49,661 bases of DNA from Planctomycetaceae bacterium. Lineage in GTDB: Bacteria; Planctomycetota; Planctomycetia; Pirellulales; UBA1268. The notes beneath the pieces were generated by a model. That model was not told where the DNA came from, did not search any database, and worked only from the letters and a program-made list of their open reading frames with translations. The stretch is from the NCBI GenBank assembly GCA_005791575.1, contig SXWA01000266.1, positions 1 to 49,661 of the forward strand. Reading direction: 5' to 3'. The translations under genes were made by a program, and so were the position numbers. Positions 47,541 to 49,661 of the stretch are shown here, piece by piece (within the stretch, counting starts at the first letter, position 1; each line of letters begins with the position of its first letter).

Positions 47541-49661
47541 TCATGCTCCGGGGGGAGGCACCACTGCATCGGCTTCTTCCGTCTCCCCGGGCGGCACCGG
47601 GACGACGGCCGCCAGGGAATCACCGTCATCGAGCCGCATGATCCGCACCCCCTGGGTGTTGCGGCCGATCGACTTGATCTCCTTGACGTTGACCCGCTGG
47701 ATCTTGCCCCGCGCGGTCATCATCAGCACCTGATCCTCGTCGCCCACCGAGACGACCGAGACCACTTCACCGTTGCGGTTGGTGGCTTTGATGTCGCGGA
47801 CCCCCTTGCCGCCCCGGTGCTGGGTGCGGTAGCGCATGCCGCTGGAGGTGCCGTCCCCCTCGCTCACCTCGGATTCGCCGTCGTCGGTCTCGGCCTCGCC
47901 AGGCTCGGCGTCGCCGGAAGCCGACTCGTCGGGAGGAGGTCCGGAGAGGGGCGTGCCGGCCCCGAACGGGGTCCGCTTGCCGTAGCCGTTGGCACAGACG
48001 GTGAGCAGGGTGGCGGCAGGATCGGCGACGACCATCCCCACGAGCCTGTCGCCGGATCCGAGCTTGATGCCGCGCACGCCACTCGTGTCGCGCCCCATCG
48101 GCCGGGCGTCGGACTCCGGGAAGCGGATCGCCATCCCCTTGGCGGTCGCGAGCACCACTTCGTCACCCGGGCGCGCGATGACCGCATCGACCAGTTCGTC
48201 GCCCTCGCGGAGCTTGACGGCGATCAGTCCCTTGGTCCGTCGGCGGCGGTATTGCTCGAGCGCCGTTTTCTTCACTATCCCGCCGCGGGTGGCGAGGAGG
48301 AGGAACTGATCGGGATCCTCGAACCCCGAGACGGCGCGGCAGTCGGCGACCTTCTCGCCGGCCTCGAACTCGAGCAGATTGACCAGCGCCCGCCCCTTGG
48401 CGTCGCGGGCCAACTCCGGAAGCTCGAACACGCGCAGCGAGAACACCTTCCCCAGCGTGGTGAAGACCAGGAGCCAATCGTGGGTGCTGGCCACGAAGAG
48501 GTGCTCGATCGGGTCCTCCTCGTCGGTCCGGGCGCCCGTCAGCCCTTTTCCGCCGCGGCGCTGGGCACGGTAGGTATCGGCGGCGGTCCGCTTCACGTAG
48601 CCGGCCCGGCTGATCGTGACCACCATCGTCGCCTCGGTGATCAGCTCCGCCATGTCGCGGATGTCGCCCGCCTCGCCGCTGATCTCGGTGCGCCGCTCAT
48701 CGGCGTGGCGATCGGCGACCTCGACCAGCTCCTGGCGGATCAGCGCCCTGATGCCGGCATCGCTGGAGAGGATGCGTTTGAACTCACCGATCCGGGCGAG
48801 GAGTTCGCGGTGTTCACCGGCGAGCTTCTCCTGCTCCAGGTTGACGAGCTGACCGAGGGTGAGCCGGAGGATCGCATCGGCCTGGACGGGGGAGAGGCCG
48901 TAGGTGTCGCTCACCCCCCGCTCCTCCTGCAGCGCGGCGAAGCCGTCGGCCCCGAGCGCCCGTTCAAGCAGCGCTGCCGGCGCCTGGAGCTGGCAGAGCC
49001 GCTCCTTCGCCTCGGCCTGCGACTTCGAGCTGCGGATGATCCGGATCACCTCGTCGATGTTGGCCAGCGCGACGAGCAGTCCCTCGAGGGTGTGCTTGCG
49101 GCTGCGGGCCTTCTGGAGGAGGTGCTGCGTCCGGCGGCGGATGACCGCCATCCGGTGCCGGAGGAACTCCTCCAGCATGTTCTTGAAGGAGAGGATCCGC
49201 GGCTTCCCGTCGACCAGCGCCAGGAAGATCAGCGAGAAGGAGGTCTGCAGCGGCGAGAACTGGTAGAGCTGGTTGAGCACGACGTCGGGATCGGCATCGC
49301 GCTTCAGCTCGAGGATCAACCGCACCGGCTCCTTCAGATCGCTCTCGTTGCGGATCGCCGAGATGCCCTTGATGCGATCCTCGTTGACCAGGTCGGCGAT
49401 CTTCTCCTCGATGGCGTCGCGCGTCTGCTGATAGGGGATCTCGGTGACGACGATCCGGTTGCGGTTCTTGCCGAACTCCTCGACGTGGGCCCGGGCGCGG
49501 AGCGTGATCGTGCTCCGCCCCGTGAGGTAGCCGCGGATCAGGGCCTCGCGCCCCATGACGATCCCGCCGGGGGGGACATCCGGTCCGTGGGGCAGATGGC
49601 TTCAAGCGGAGCCCTGCAATCAGCACGGCATCGAGGCCGTCGGTCACGGCGTCCACTACTA
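47541..49661 (-). CDS. gyrA: DNA gyrase subunit A (N-terminus outside window; apparent 1-nt frameshift near 49598)
   Basis: GPDVPPGGIVMGREALIRGYLTGRSTITLRARAHVEEF..TEIPYQQTRDAIEEKIADLV; C-terminal beta-propeller repeats (QYRRRRTKGLIAVKL, RTQHRGGKGVRDIKATNRNG). ORF track shows only 47541..49556. Confidence 0.92.

Overview
The window looks like a chimera of two genomes. Bases 1 to ~3,000 are AT-richer, rich in CGATCG (HIP1-core-like) hexamers, and carry an AAA ATPase + TOPRIM-like (DUF3226-type) gene pair and the 5' part of a cyanobacterial-type metK. From ~3,000-3,045, inside the most conserved block of metK, the sequence switches abruptly to high-GC planctomycete-like DNA that runs to the end. 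The high-GC part is dense housekeeping sequence: UDPGP-family sugar-P uridylyltransferase, manC, ruvX, prc, cbiX, FHA/HTH protein, xseA-xseB-ispA-dxs-nadK, rbfA-rtcB, dnaA, dapF, AsmA-like protein, tilS, VWA protein, tgt-yajC-secDF, ugd, gyrA. The items most worth a second look are: (i) a 79-bp dispersed element made of four back-to-back hairpins, present twice, both times at convergent gene ends, with two compensatory base-pair changes between copies; (ii) a strong extended -10 promoter, 5' hairpin, 18-aa leader ORF and nested hairpins upstream of an rbfA-rtcB operon; (iii) a perfect 8-5-8 dyad covering the -35 of a predicted dnaA promoter; (iv) several unrelated short minisatellites (15-22 bp units); (v) the AAA/TOPRIM pair, a possible split OLD-like defence module, which belongs to the cyanobacterial part and not to the planctomycete; (vi) a probable 1-nt frameshift in gyrA at the right edge. 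No tRNA, rRNA, CRISPR array or transposase was recognised. All family calls are from motif recognition; no searches were run.
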